64,000 bases of DNA from Succinimonas sp045124755. GTDB taxonomy: Bacteria > Pseudomonadota > Gammaproteobacteria > Enterobacterales > Succinivibrionaceae. Made by a program: the position numbers and the translations under genes. How positions within the stretch are numbered: position 1 is the first letter of the stretch; each line of letters opens with the position of its first letter. The notes under the pieces are model-generated. The model saw nothing but the letters and a program-made list of their open reading frames with translations, was not told the DNA's origin and ran no database searches. Shown one piece after another: positions 44,361-54,142 of the stretch. Location: the NCBI RefSeq assembly GCF_045124755.1, contig NZ_JBGVMK010000140.1, one strand, 5' to 3'.

Positions 44361-46112
44361 ATGGGAATCATTTTAAATCCAAAAGCTGATAACGACAGCG
44401 AAAACCCGTTTTTAAAAATCTGCAAAAACCGGATAAACGGCATGTTTGTAGATAAAACTGATTTTATCTGCGAAACCATAGACCGGTTTGGCATGGATAA
44501 CAATCTTATTGCCTTCACCAAGCCCCGGCGCTTCGGAAAAACCGTCACCGCTCAGATGCTCGCCTGCTATTATTCAAAAGGCTCCGACTGCAAAGATGTG
44601 TTTTCGGGGTTAAAAGTTGCCGGTTATACCGGTACAAAGATAATTAATGGACAGAAAAAAGAAATTACCTACGAGGAGTACCTGAACAAGTGCAATGTTA
44701 TCTACTGGGACATGAACAGCATAGATGATGATTTTCAGGCATATAAGTCAGATGAAAGTCTGCACGTTGACTATGTGGACGATATTGTTGACTATTTGCA
44801 GTATGTGACATTGCTGGAAATCAGACAGAACAGGGAATTTGACGAAAAGATCTGCAAAGCTCCGCTGATTGGCAGAAAATCATTAAAAAAGGCTTTGGTC
44901 GCAACTGAAGCTAAATTTGTTCTCATTATGGATGAATGGGATCTGATATACCGGGAATACCGGGATGACGAGACTCTGCAGCTGAAGTTTATTAATATGC
45001 TCAAGGGCTTGTTTAAAGCTACCGACGGCCTGGCCTGCTTTTCTCTGGCTTACCTGACCGGCATTCTTCCCATAAAGAAATACAATTCCCAGTCTGCTCT
45101 GAATACTTTTGATGAATACAATATGCTGCAGCCTGACACGTTTGCCCCGTATTTCGGCTTTACTGATGAAGAGGTCACGGAACTCTCCCGGCTGCCCGGC
45201 TGCCGTATTTCAAAAGATCATCTCAGGGAATGGTATGAGGGCTATAAATTCAGTCTGGAGGCCGAAGACAACAAAGACAAAAACAAAGAAGAACCCAAAA
45301 ACCATGTCCTTATTGACGTTTATAATCCTAATTCCGTCTGCAAAGCAATAAGCAGAAACAACTGCAGCAATTACTGGAGCAGCACGTCGTCAAACGAAGA
45401 GGTAATCCGCCTCATAAACATGAACCTTGATGGCATCAAGGATGATATCATCAGCCTTATTTCCGGCGGCCGCATCCAGTTTGACTGCGAATCCTTTCAG
45501 AACGATATGACAACCCTTGAATACAAGGATCAGATTTTTTCCCTTCTGGTATGTCTGGGGTATCTGGGATGCACCGTTGAAGGAGAATTTCTGCGTACCG
45601 CATATGTGCCGAACCGGGAAATAAGATCCGTCCTGACCTCCATAGTAAGAAGGCAGCCCTGGTACAATGCCATGCCCGTTATCCGGCGTTCCGAAAAGCT
45701 CTTTCAGGCCATCAGATCCCTGGATGCCGAAACGACGGCGAAAATAGTCGGCGGCATTCATAACTCCCCCTATGTTTCCGTTATCGGATATAACAAGGAG
45801 GAAGCTCTGGTGTTCTGTCTCATATCCGGGCTTATGTGGTGCGCCGAGAGCAGCTATGACAGCTTCCGGGAACTCCCGGCCGGGAAAGGATTTGCGGATC
45901 TGGTGTTTGTGCCAAAAACCAGACCGGATCTCCCCATCATGATTATTGAGTTCAAGCGGGATTACACCGCAGAGGATGCCCTGAACCAGATAAAGGAACA
46001 GGACTATGCCGCAAGATACCGCAAAGACGGAGACGAGAGAGAAGTTCTGCTTATCGGGCTTAACTACAGCTCCGAAACCAAAGAACATCATTGCCTTATT
46101 GAGAAGATGTGA
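44361..46112 (+). CDS. AAA-ATPase-like/PD-(D/E)XK nuclease-like protein, copy 2
   Basis: A 583-residue paralogue of the protein at 21028 with the same order of parts: TKPRRFGKTVT (53-63, Lys60), an acidic Walker B-like FVLIMDEWDLIYREY near 200, and a C-terminal nuclease-like domain GFADLVFV...IMIIEFKRD (Glu530, Lys532) with ALNQIKEQDYAARY. Unlike copy 1 it keeps the lysine of the ExK motif, so it is the more likely active enzyme. A charged insert (EDNKDKNKEEPK, about 302-313) is absent from copy 1. The ATG at 44361 is preferred because GAAGGAGAAGAG lies just upstream. Transcribed alone. Confidence 0.82.
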   Translation: MGIILNPKADNDSENPFLKICKNRINGMFVDKTDFICETIDRFGMDNNLIAFTKPRRFGKTVTAQMLACYYSKGSDCKDVFSGLKVAGYTGTKIINGQKKEITYEEYLNKCNVIYWDMNSIDDDFQAYKSDESLHVDYVDDIVDYLQYVTLLEIRQNREFDEKICKAPLIGRKSLKKALVATEAKFVLIMDEWDLIYREYRDDETLQLKFINMLKGLFKATDGLACFSLAYLTGILPIKKYNSQSALNTFDEYNMLQPDTFAPYFGFTDEEVTELSRLPGCRISKDHLREWYEGYKFSLEAEDNKDKNKEEPKNHVLIDVYNPNSVCKAISRNNCSNYWSSTSSNEEVIRLINMNLDGIKDDIISLISGGRIQFDCESFQNDMTTLEYKDQIFSLLVCLGYLGCTVEGEFLRTAYVPNREIRSVLTSIVRRQPWYNAMPVIRRSEKLFQAIRSLDAETTAKIVGGIHNSPYVSVIGYNKEEALVFCLISGLMWCAESSYDSFRELPAGKGFADLVFVPKTRPDLPIMIIEFKRDYTAEDALNQIKEQDYAARYRKDGDEREVLLIGLNYSSETKEHHCLIEKM

Positions 46113-46237
46113 GGGGAGATATTATCCAAATTACCGGGAGAATGAAAAATTTTAAACTCTCTTTCATATCTGAGAAAATGGAAAAAGGAGAACTTCTTAC
46201 CGGCCGGGATAAAGTCCCGTTTTCAGTACAAATAAAA

Positions 46238-47215
46238 TCATGATTTGGAATCTTGTTTCACGATATCGCGAGCCTTATTTATTATGTCGTTTTTCTGTTC
46301 TTCTGAAAGCTTGCTGTCTGAAAGAGAATTTTTTATTGAATCGATAAGAAGCTCAACCTTTTTATCAATTTCTTTTTCTCGGGCCAGTTCTCTGTCTGTC
46401 CGCTCCTCTTTAAAGAATATCTCGTAATTATGAAGAACAGCGCCAAGTATCAAATTTAATAACAGATATGCTCCAAAAATCATCCATACGATGAAATAGG
46501 TAGTGATTACCCATGACGGAGTATTAATAAGTTTTTTCTTTGAGGCAAGAACCAGCTGATACCGATAAGTTGTCCAATTATCTCCTGTAATAATTCTGAA
46601 CAGCGTAAACATGCTTTCGCTTATTGACCCGAAAGGCTCCATATTTTTGTTTACATAGCTTTTAGCCCGCATTTTAAAATACATAAAGGTACGCTTCTGC
46701 TGATCAGTCATGGTGCTTTCATCCGGCAGCTTGAATAACAGAACTCCGACAACCGAAAATATATAAATAAACAACAGCAAAAGAGCCAGAACCTTGTTTA
46801 ATGAAGCAAACGATTTTAATAAAACTCTGGTTATTGTATGCATTTCCGAATTTATTGAAATAATACGAACAACCCTTAACAATCTAACCATCCGCAACCC
46901 GTAGCTGATTTCAGAATCTGATATCATTTCATACGGTATTAAACAGCAGCCAAGAATTACAAAATCCAGAATAAGAAACCCATCTGAAAAAAACTCTTCA
47001 AGAGTGTTGACATGTATAACACGTATGGTTATTTCAATAGAGAAGATTAAAACAAAAATACTATCAATAATCTTAAAGATTTCGTTGCAATCTGACAGCA
47101 TTAAACCAGTGTTAATTGAATTAACAATAATAAAAACAAAAGCAGTGGATTCGAAATACTTTTGCTGTGTCGGGGTGGCGTTTTTTATTTTGCTTATTAA
47201 CTTTGATAATATCAT
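46238..47215 (-). CDS. Voltage-gated cation channel-like protein
   Basis: A 325-residue ion-transport family protein with six membrane segments, one pore domain and a cytoplasmic coiled tail. The S4 sensor carries arginines every third residue (108, 111, 114, 117 in LRMVRLLRVVRII). The pore loop reads FRIITGDNWTTY (206-217), where bacterial sodium channels have LESWAS. The acidic residue followed by N-W recalls eukaryotic calcium-channel repeats (TxEDW/TGDNW), so selectivity cannot be predicted by simple analogy. The gene is AT-rich compared with its surroundings and stands alone, which suggests transfer. Confidence 0.8.
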   Translation of the reverse strand: MILSKLISKIKNATPTQQKYFESTAFVFIIVNSINTGLMLSDCNEIFKIIDSIFVLIFSIEITIRVIHVNTLEEFFSDGFLILDFVILGCCLIPYEMISDSEISYGLRMVRLLRVVRIISINSEMHTITRVLLKSFASLNKVLALLLLFIYIFSVVGVLLFKLPDESTMTDQQKRTFMYFKMRAKSYVNKNMEPFGSISESMFTLFRIITGDNWTTYRYQLVLASKKKLINTPSWVITTYFIVWMIFGAYLLLNLILGAVLHNYEIFFKEERTDRELAREKEIDKKVELLIDSIKNSLSDSKLSEEQKNDIINKARDIVKQDSKS

Positions 47216-47559
47216 TATATACCCTTGGAATCAATTAAATACAGGCATGCTGTAATAACCGCATTTTAAAACGTGATTACTTTGATTACGCCCTTGATAA
47301 TATCTGCCGCGCTGCATTATTGCTGCTGTTCCAAATACCTTTGCTGTCAGCGCAGTTGCAACCACCGATGTTTCTTCGCAGCGCCGCTCTCAGGAATTCC
47401 CGTGGCCTGAGCTTCCGTCAAAACCATCAATAGCGTCACTAATTATATTTGAATTGCTTTTGCCGGCATCCTGTCCAGTTCTCAGATCCGCGAAAAAAAA
47501 GCCCGGCATTTGCCGGGCTTGTCCTTTGAACTCTAAAAAACTGCCAATGGGGTAAGTTT
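47216..47559 (-). terminator. Intergenic region with a strong terminator
   Basis: The only clear feature is at 47492-47520: on the minus strand AGCCCGGC, AAAT loop, GCCGGGCT, then eight T, ending the transcript of the Sel1-repeat gene. The remainder (47216-47490) is AT-rich near the channel gene and holds no supportable gene. Confidence 0.8.
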
Positions 47560-48627
47560 CTACTCCGCCTCCTGAGTGCGCTTGATAAACAAATCGCACT
47601 CCTCTTCGTAATCCCGTTCCTCCTGTTCATGCTCCTTGGCATAGCGCTGCCGGTGCGCTTCCAGATCCTTGTCCAGAGCCGGAATGCTGAGCACCTCAAA
47701 AAGATACATCTGCTCCCAGACCCGCACGAGAGGCATGCCGTCCGGGAAACATGCGTTCAGGAAGAATTCCATAATGCCGGGATACCGCTCGCCGTTGAAA
47801 TCCACCACAATGCAGTCATCAACGATGGAACTGGTAACCTTCTGAAGCCTCCCCTTGTAAACAAAAGAAACCTCCACGAAGCCGGCCCGGAACAGGAACA
47901 TCAGGTCAAAGAGATCGATGTCAAAAACGTCGAACTCTCCCTGCCGGAACAAGGCAGCCACCAGATTATCCATCAGGAGGAGATCATTTTCATCCGGAGC
48001 GGCATAATCCTCCGCAATGCGCTGGGACAGGAAGACCCGGGCTCTCGTGAATAAATCAGCGGCCTTGTCCAGCTCCTTGCTCCTGACTCCCATCTGTCCT
48101 ACAAAATACAGGGTTTCCGGATAGGGATCGCTGAGAAGAATCTTGCCCTCGTTATCCGCAAAATACTGCGCCAGATCCTTCAGGTATTTGTTGCCCCGGC
48201 TGAGATTGCGGGGGACTCCGGTGCCGGTGCGGTACATTACCCCCAGCTGATAGCGCGACCAGGGGCAGGAATTTTTGGCCCCCTCCTCAAAATACGTCAC
48301 CGCCTGCTTTTCATCCTTGGGAAGGCCGCTCCCGCTGAGAGCCATCATGCCCATATAGTAGCAGCTCCGGTAATCATGCTCCTCATAGGCCCGCTGGAAG
48401 ATCTGCCGGGCTTTCGCATAATCCTGACTGTTGAAGGCGCCGATGCCCTCGTTTATGAGCTGAGCTTCGTTAGGCTTCCCCTCGCTGATAAGGCAGCTTC
48501 CGGCATCATTTTCAGGAGCCGCGGAGGCGGAGCTTTGGGCCGGTTTGCGTCTCCGGGGCTTTTTCTCCTGTCCTTCCTCAGCCGGCTTTCCGGAGCCTTT
48601 GGAATCAGCGTCAGTCTTTTTAACCAT
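47560..48627 (-). CDS. Sel1-repeat protein
   Basis: A 355-residue cytoplasmic protein (no signal peptide) from the ATG at 48627. A basic N-terminal part rich in Lys/Arg/Ser (1-45) precedes Sel1-like repeats: AFNSQDYAKARQIFQRAYEE, CYYMGMMALSGSGLP and YQLGVMYRTGTGVPRN (about 60-140). The rest is a mixed domain without recognised motif, with an acidic, aromatic stretch (FDIDLFDLMFLF) and a charged C-terminal helix. It lies downstream of the aryl-polyene-like cluster on the same strand, 238 bases from it. The spacer contains short near-repeats of ATCCTGCTATTC. Confidence 0.65.
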   Translation of the reverse strand: MVKKTDADSKGSGKPAEEGQEKKPRRRKPAQSSASAAPENDAGSCLISEGKPNEAQLINEGIGAFNSQDYAKARQIFQRAYEEHDYRSCYYMGMMALSGSGLPKDEKQAVTYFEEGAKNSCPWSRYQLGVMYRTGTGVPRNLSRGNKYLKDLAQYFADNEGKILLSDPYPETLYFVGQMGVRSKELDKAADLFTRARVFLSQRIAEDYAAPDENDLLLMDNLVAALFRQGEFDVFDIDLFDLMFLFRAGFVEVSFVYKGRLQKVTSSIVDDCIVVDFNGERYPGIMEFFLNACFPDGMPLVRVWEQMYLFEVLSIPALDKDLEAHRQRYAKEHEQEERDYEEECDLFIKRTQEAE

Positions 48628-48864
48628 AAAAACCTCTTTTAGGGCGGCAGGCAGCAAATCCCTGTCCCCGAAAACAAATAGACTTCCCGTCTCTCATCCT
48701 GCTATTCCCATCCTGCTATTCTCACCCGGTTATTCTTATCAGGTTATCTCATCCTGATATCCCTGTTCCGGCCTTCATCCTGTCATCCCCGGCGGGAATC
48801 CGCCGGGCAAATGCTTCCGTCAGGCCTTTTCGGGAAATGCGCTCCGGAACTTTGGAAATGCGGT

Positions 48865-49356
48865 TCAGAGACGGTTTAATTCTGTATGCTTGACGAAATC
48901 ATGAATCTGGGTATCGCTGGGCACCAGACCGGTCATGCGGGCGGTAGCCAGGATCTCGTTTTCCAGTTCATCCTTGACCTCGCAGGTGAAACGCACATAG
49001 CCTCGCTCCTGGCGATCCAGATGGGCCGTGATCACCAGAGACATCCCCTGAGGGAGATGGCTGTTCCGGGTTACAATCATGCGGGAAATATCCACCAGAA
49101 TGCCGAATCTGATTTTGCGGTCGGAACGGGACTGATTCAGGGTGCTCCAGACGCTCATGGTCTGAGCCATCACCTCCAGAAGCGCCATTACCGGAAGCTC
49201 ATGCTCGTCGGTATAGGCCACGCTGTCCCGGGAGCCCACCACCATCCGGCAGACAACCATATCGGCGGTTACATTGTCAACAGTGTCAAGAAGCAGGTTA
49301 GGAGTTTTATTCAGAATGCAGTCCTCAACGGACATGGGAAATGTAAACCTTTTCAT
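48865..49356 (-). CDS. ApeP/FabZ-like hotdog protein with altered active site
   Basis: A 163-residue hotdog-fold protein resembling the ApeP-type 3-hydroxyacyl-ACP dehydratase of aryl-polyene clusters. NKTPNLLLDTV (16-26) occupies the position of the catalytic HRYPFLLVDRV segment of FabZ, but the histidine is Asn16. The helix motif MALLEVMAQTMSVW keeps the glutamate (about 61). Dehydratase activity is therefore doubtful; substrate binding might remain. It is last of four co-directional genes with a ligase-like protein, a second hotdog protein and an MMPL exporter. Confidence 0.6.
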   Translation of the reverse strand: MKRFTFPMSVEDCILNKTPNLLLDTVDNVTADMVVCRMVVGSRDSVAYTDEHELPVMALLEVMAQTMSVWSTLNQSRSDRKIRFGILVDISRMIVTRNSHLPQGMSLVITAHLDRQERGYVRFTCEVKDELENEILATARMTGLVPSDTQIHDFVKHTELNRL

Positions 49357-49516
49357 AAAACCCCCGCGGATTTAACGTGGCGCCAGGCTGCGGCGCGGCT
49401 GATGGGATGGCCCGGAAAAAGCCCTGCGTGCTTTATATTACACGCATTTTCAGAAGTCCGCAAATCTGCCGTCCGGATTTTTTGAAGCCTGCCGGAGGTT
49501 TTCCGGAAAAGGCGCC

Positions 49517-51955
49517 TCAGTCTCCCTGAGTCCCGGAATCTCCGTTTTCGGAGGCCGGCGCGGCGGAATACGGGTTCTCCTCCGGGAGCGGTTTATCCCC
49601 GGGAACCTCCGGGGCCGGCGCCTCCGTTTTATCCCCGGCGGGTTCCGGATCTCCGGAAGCCGCCGCATCCGGAAGCGCCGCCTGGGCTGCCGCAGCCGCC
49701 TGGGCCGCCTTGCGCTTCTTGAGAACAGCTCTCAGGCGCCCTCTTCCGGAGGACAGGATAAACATGTTAAGCAGCACCGCGGACACCGCGCCTGCGGTAA
49801 TGCCGGCAATCATCACCGCGCCGGTCATGCGGAATACCGGAATGCCGGAGCACAGGAAATAGACAAACATGCTCTCGCTTATGAACACGGATACCAGCAC
49901 CGTAATGCCCGCTCTCCTGTCCCGGTACCGGCCGGCCCGGCGGGAAAACACCGCAAAATCAAAGGTAATGCCGCTAACCAGAAGGATGATCAGAATGGAA
50001 AACAATGACAGATTCACGCTGAAGCTGTTCATGGCCAGACCGGCGCAGCCCAGACCGGTGAATACCGGCAGGGTCAGTCCCGCAAAGGAGCTCACCCCCC
50101 GGAGCACATAGATAACCGCGGCCAAAATCACGAAGATAATGGTGACGAATATGATGATGTCCGCACTTTGGGGAGCAATGCTGCGGATATAGCTGGAAAC
50201 CTGATCCCGGGATTCCGCCCAGGCAAACTCCCGGCGGAGATCGTTATAAAAGCCGGGCTGTTCCCGGAACACCACCAGACTGGCCTTGTAAAGCCCTTCA
50301 TCGTTTTCCGGAAAGAAGAGATGCATGGCCGGGGCGGCCGCCATGTCCGCGAGAAGCCCCCGGAGCTGCTCCCCGGGAATCACCGGAAGTTCTCCATGAA
50401 GACCGGCCTTGTCACGGAGCTCCCGGGTTCTCTCATAAAGATCCTGGTTTCTTTCCTGGTTCATCAGGGCGACCTTTTCCGAAATCACCATGTCAAAGGG
50501 CAGCAGATAGTAACCGATGCGGTTGGCGGCGATCTGACCGTCCAGCCACTCTCTGAGCCGGGTCATTCTGCTGTCCAGCACCTCCGGCGAGCTGGCGGAC
50601 ACCTCATAGCCGGTGAGATCCCGGCCGCTGGCGGTGATGCGGGCCACCTTGTCCGCCGCGCCCTCCCGGGCATAGTTAAAGATAAGGCCGTCCGCCGCCG
50701 TCATCAGGCCGTAGGCCGAAACCAGGGCCAGCCCGATCACCAGCGTCAGGGACACCCCCTGAATGGTCAGAAATCTCCGGAGGCCTCCGATGGCGCGGTA
50801 GATCCGGTAATGGCCGCGGTACCGGGCCGGCGGGAGGTGCACCAGAACGCCGTAGAGAATGCAGAACAGGGAAATAAAGAAAAGCGCGATTACCGCAAGC
50901 TCCGAGAAGATCCGGAAGCCGATCTGAGCCATGGTGCCGTAGATCACCAGGGTGATGAGCATGCTGCCCCAGACCCCTCTGATGTGATTTCTTCTGAGCC
51001 GCCCCGATTCCCGGGCATTGTTAAAGTTAAGGTAGATGTCAATGCCGGGGATCCAGAACACCAGACTGAAAAACAGCGTCATAATGTGGAGATGGCCCAG
51101 AAAGCCCCAGACGGCCATAATGGCCAAACCGTAGGAAAATGTCAGGGAGAGCAGCATTTCCGCAAAGGGACGCAGGCTGCGGTAGAGATAAAACAGCGCC
51201 AGAGCCGCCGTGGCCAGCACCGCCAGGAATACATAGATCAAAGTCCGGGAGGTCTCTGTCAGGAAATCGCGGCTCCGCTTGAGATGGTTCACCACAATGA
51301 CCTTGCCCCCGGCCTCTTCATAGCGAACCTTGATGGCCTCAAGCTCCTCGGCGGCCTGTTTCAGGCTTTCCAGACTGACGTTGTGGTCAATCTCCCCGTA
51401 AAAAAGCAGACACTGCTCCCCGCCGCACATGTCGGCATTGCCGGGTCTGAAGCTGAGCCGCCCTTCCGGGGTCAGGTTAAAGGAGGACACCGGGGCGGCA
51501 TAGTCCAGAAGCAGGGGATCCTCCGCAATAATATGGTTCATCTCCTCCCCGGAAAGGCCGGAGTCCTGAAGCTCCTTAAGCCTCCGGGCAAAGCCCTCGG
51601 GAGTGTTGCCGGCCACGCTGCGGTAATAATTAAGCCTTTTGAGATCCTGGGTGAAGCGCTCCTGCTTCTGACTTCCGGACAGCCAGACAATGTCGGGGAG
51701 CTTATGAATTGCCGCCTCCAGATCCGCCTGAGCCGCCCGGAGATCCGGCCGGTCCAGGGCAAAAAGCCAGACCCGGAGATCGCTGCCCTCGGTGAACTTC
51801 AGGCCCGAGCCCTCGGAATACTTCATGAGATCCTGCGTGGTAAAGTCCAGAGACAGGGCCTGATCCCGGGAGGTGTAGAAATAAACCACCACGGAGCAGA
51901 GAACCAGAAGCAGGACAAGGAAAAAAACAGAAAATAAATGCTGAATCTTTTGCAT
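49517..51955 (-). CDS. MMPL/RND-type exporter
   Basis: An 812-residue inner-membrane protein with the MMPL layout: one N-terminal membrane helix, a large periplasmic domain (about 35-225), a cluster of helices (about 228-375), a second helix-loop unit starting near 392 with another periplasmic domain (about 415-590), and five further helices to about 740. The C-terminal tail is Ala/Pro/Glu-rich. Such proteins in aryl-polyene-type clusters are thought to move the lipid product to the outer membrane. It lies between the two hotdog proteins on the same strand. Confidence 0.78.
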   Translation of the reverse strand: MQKIQHLFSVFFLVLLLVLCSVVVYFYTSRDQALSLDFTTQDLMKYSEGSGLKFTEGSDLRVWLFALDRPDLRAAQADLEAAIHKLPDIVWLSGSQKQERFTQDLKRLNYYRSVAGNTPEGFARRLKELQDSGLSGEEMNHIIAEDPLLLDYAAPVSSFNLTPEGRLSFRPGNADMCGGEQCLLFYGEIDHNVSLESLKQAAEELEAIKVRYEEAGGKVIVVNHLKRSRDFLTETSRTLIYVFLAVLATAALALFYLYRSLRPFAEMLLSLTFSYGLAIMAVWGFLGHLHIMTLFFSLVFWIPGIDIYLNFNNARESGRLRRNHIRGVWGSMLITLVIYGTMAQIGFRIFSELAVIALFFISLFCILYGVLVHLPPARYRGHYRIYRAIGGLRRFLTIQGVSLTLVIGLALVSAYGLMTAADGLIFNYAREGAADKVARITASGRDLTGYEVSASSPEVLDSRMTRLREWLDGQIAANRIGYYLLPFDMVISEKVALMNQERNQDLYERTRELRDKAGLHGELPVIPGEQLRGLLADMAAAPAMHLFFPENDEGLYKASLVVFREQPGFYNDLRREFAWAESRDQVSSYIRSIAPQSADIIIFVTIIFVILAAVIYVLRGVSSFAGLTLPVFTGLGCAGLAMNSFSVNLSLFSILIILLVSGITFDFAVFSRRAGRYRDRRAGITVLVSVFISESMFVYFLCSGIPVFRMTGAVMIAGITAGAVSAVLLNMFILSSGRGRLRAVLKKRKAAQAAAAAQAALPDAAASGDPEPAGDKTEAPAPEVPGDKPLPEENPYSAAPASENGDSGTQGD

Positions 51956-52017
51956 AGGAAACCGGAATTCAAGAATTTAGGGGGCGGATCCGGGCAATCC
52001 CGGATCGGGACGGGCGC

Positions 52018-52371
52018 TTATACCACCCTGAGCACCCCGGAGGAGTAGATCCAGATGTCAGGACTGTCGGGATCGCAGAATTTAAAGTGCAGAGTTTTGG
52101 TTTCCGGAGAAATGGCGATATCCAGCTCCACCACGCTGTCCGGAAAAATAGGATGCATGAACCTGACGTTATCCACCGATTTAATGGCGGCATTGGGAGC
52201 AAAGTAGATGCGGAGATATTCCTCGGTCCAGAACACCGCTACCATTCCGGGGAGGATGGCCATTTCCGGGAAATGCCCTTCAAACCATGCCAGATCCTTT
52301 CCGATATTTAAAATGAGCTTAAGCTCCCGGGAGCTTTTAACAGTTTTCAGAATATCTGGAAATTTTTTCAT
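52018..52371 (-). CDS. ApeI-like hotdog dehydratase/thioesterase
   Basis: A 117-residue single hotdog-fold protein. The segment FEGHFPEMAILPGM (30-43) matches the FxGHFPxxPILPG motif of ApeI/FabZ-type dehydratases and keeps the histidine (33). The rest forms the expected long central helix (VAVFWTEEYLRIYF) and strands. In aryl-polyene pathways ApeI dehydrates the 3-hydroxyacyl intermediate. It is second in the four-gene cluster, between the ligase-like gene and the exporter. Confidence 0.72.
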   Translation of the reverse strand: MKKFPDILKTVKSSRELKLILNIGKDLAWFEGHFPEMAILPGMVAVFWTEEYLRIYFAPNAAIKSVDNVRFMHPIFPDSVVELDIAISPETKTLHFKFCDPDSPDIWIYSSGVLRVV

Positions 52372-52462
52372 AGCTATACTTCTATACTGCTTTGCCGCTG
52401 CGCTGCTGTCTTATCGCTGCCGCATCTCCGCGACCGCCGGAAAGCTTTTTCCCGGACGGAGC

Positions 52463-53869
52463 TCAGTCAAACAGCTTTTTCAGCCTCTCGTAATCAGGCC
52501 TTCCAAACTCATTATAACTTATTTTTCTGACAAATCTGACCTTGCGGGGCAACAATTCTGAAGGATACCCCCCGGAAGAAAGCTCATTTCGGATCTCGTT
52601 CACATAGTCAGCGGCCAGCCCCCGGTTCTCGATATCCGAGCTGGCGGACAGAGCGCAGAGCTCCTCGGATTCCACCGCAATGACAATGTACCGCTCCTTT
52701 TCCTTCCAGGGAACATACTCGAACACCGCCACCCGGGAGCCGAAGCCCGCCCGCTCCAGAGTATTCTCCATGTCGTCCAGATTCCATGATTTCCCCCGGC
52801 AGGTCACCAGTCTCTTCCGGCGCCCGGTAATGACAAACTCCCGGCCGGTAACGCTGACCACGTATTCCGTGGGGTAGGAGCAGCGCCCGCTGTCAAAATA
52901 CGAGTTGCAGATAAGAACGCCGTCCGCATCCTGACGAAAAACCACGTTATTCACAAAGCGGAAGGACTTGCTCCGGGAAAGCCTCCTTAAGGCAATCACG
53001 CCGTGGGCCAGGGTACCCAGGCTTTCGATAATGGGACAGTCCATGATGGAGCTTGCGGCGATGTAGTTCATCATTTTCTCAAAAAAGCCGTTCACCAGGG
53101 CCAGCTTGCAGTTCGGAAACACGTCTCCGATGTTCAGGCTGTTCAGAAACTCGGGGGAGGTGAAAAGGGCATATTCGGGAATGCCCAGGAGGGAGACCTG
53201 GGAATCCTGCCTGAGTGGCCGGTCAAACATGGGGAGATCCAGCATCATGCTCATGAGCAGGCTGTGGGAAAAGCCGAAGCCGTGGGTAGGCGGAAAAGTG
53301 GATACCGCCACTCCGGCTTCGGCAATTTCGGGGATCTCCCGGATCTGATCCCGGCACTGCTGCTCCATGACGTTCAGAGAGACGGGGTACTCCTGCACGG
53401 AAACCCCCGTATCGCCCCCGAACAGCGCAAAGCAGATCCCGGAGGTGTCCCCGATCTTCCGGGAGGACAGGATCTGTTCATCCTTTTCCGGAGCGGAAGA
53501 AAACGTCAGGGTGGTGGAAATGTCGATGCTGTTGTCGTTGCCGGAAAACCCCCGGAACCGGTCGGTAATAAAGAGGTCATCGTCATTGAGATACTGCCGG
53601 AGACAGGGATCGGACACGTTGTCCCCCACGCAGATGATCCGGGAGGAGAGATATATGGACACCAAAAGGGAAACCCGCATGAGATAGAAACGGGAGAGAT
53701 CCAGCACCATCCGGGCATGAGGACGGGCGGCCGCAATCTCCAGGATTTCCGCCACGTGATGGCGCATCATGCGGCGTTCCATGATGCCGGCATCGGTAAA
53801 CCCCATCACGTCGTGAGGGTTGCCGGGTCTCAGAAACGGCGCGGTTATGGAAAGAGAGTCTGTGTCCAT
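52463..53869 (-). CDS. AMP-binding (ApeH-like) enzyme with degenerate catalytic motifs
   Basis: A 468-residue protein with the shape of an acyl/aryl adenylating enzyme. The substrate loop normally read as SGSTGxPK is GGDTGVSVQ (151-159), without the Ser/Thr-rich P-loop or the lysine. The hinge region VTGREFVITGRRKRLV is normal. The C-terminal lysine that catalyses adenylation (G-K) is arginine: ISYNEFGRPDYERL (Arg457). It would be the first gene of an aryl-polyene-like cluster, where ApeH activates 4-hydroxybenzoate, but both changes argue against normal ligase activity. Confidence 0.6.
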   Translation of the reverse strand: MDTDSLSITAPFLRPGNPHDVMGFTDAGIMERRMMRHHVAEILEIAAARPHARMVLDLSRFYLMRVSLLVSIYLSSRIICVGDNVSDPCLRQYLNDDDLFITDRFRGFSGNDNSIDISTTLTFSSAPEKDEQILSSRKIGDTSGICFALFGGDTGVSVQEYPVSLNVMEQQCRDQIREIPEIAEAGVAVSTFPPTHGFGFSHSLLMSMMLDLPMFDRPLRQDSQVSLLGIPEYALFTSPEFLNSLNIGDVFPNCKLALVNGFFEKMMNYIAASSIMDCPIIESLGTLAHGVIALRRLSRSKSFRFVNNVVFRQDADGVLICNSYFDSGRCSYPTEYVVSVTGREFVITGRRKRLVTCRGKSWNLDDMENTLERAGFGSRVAVFEYVPWKEKERYIVIAVESEELCALSASSDIENRGLAADYVNEIRNELSSGGYPSELLPRKVRFVRKISYNEFGRPDYERLKKLFD

Positions 53870-54142
53870 AAAAGCATCTCAGGGGAACTTGGCGGTAACG
53901 GAACGCAGCCGGAGCGCTGTTTTCCGCATAATATCTCAGTCTATACACTAGCACGATCAGCCCCGGTAAGCAAATTTCCGGGAAATCCCGGCCCCTATAG
54001 GGTGATTTTGGCGGTGTTATCACGAAAAACGCCGCATTATCGGGTTATACTGAACAAAGTGAGATTTTTTTGCAGATAATGGAGAGCCTCCGGGCGGCTC
54101 CCGTTTTAAGCAAGACGCAAAACAAAACGCGGAGACGGCGGC

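Noticed and set aside
50168..51937. 589-codon plus-strand open frame inside the MMPL gene
   Set aside because: Charged, low-complexity antisense of a clear membrane protein gene.
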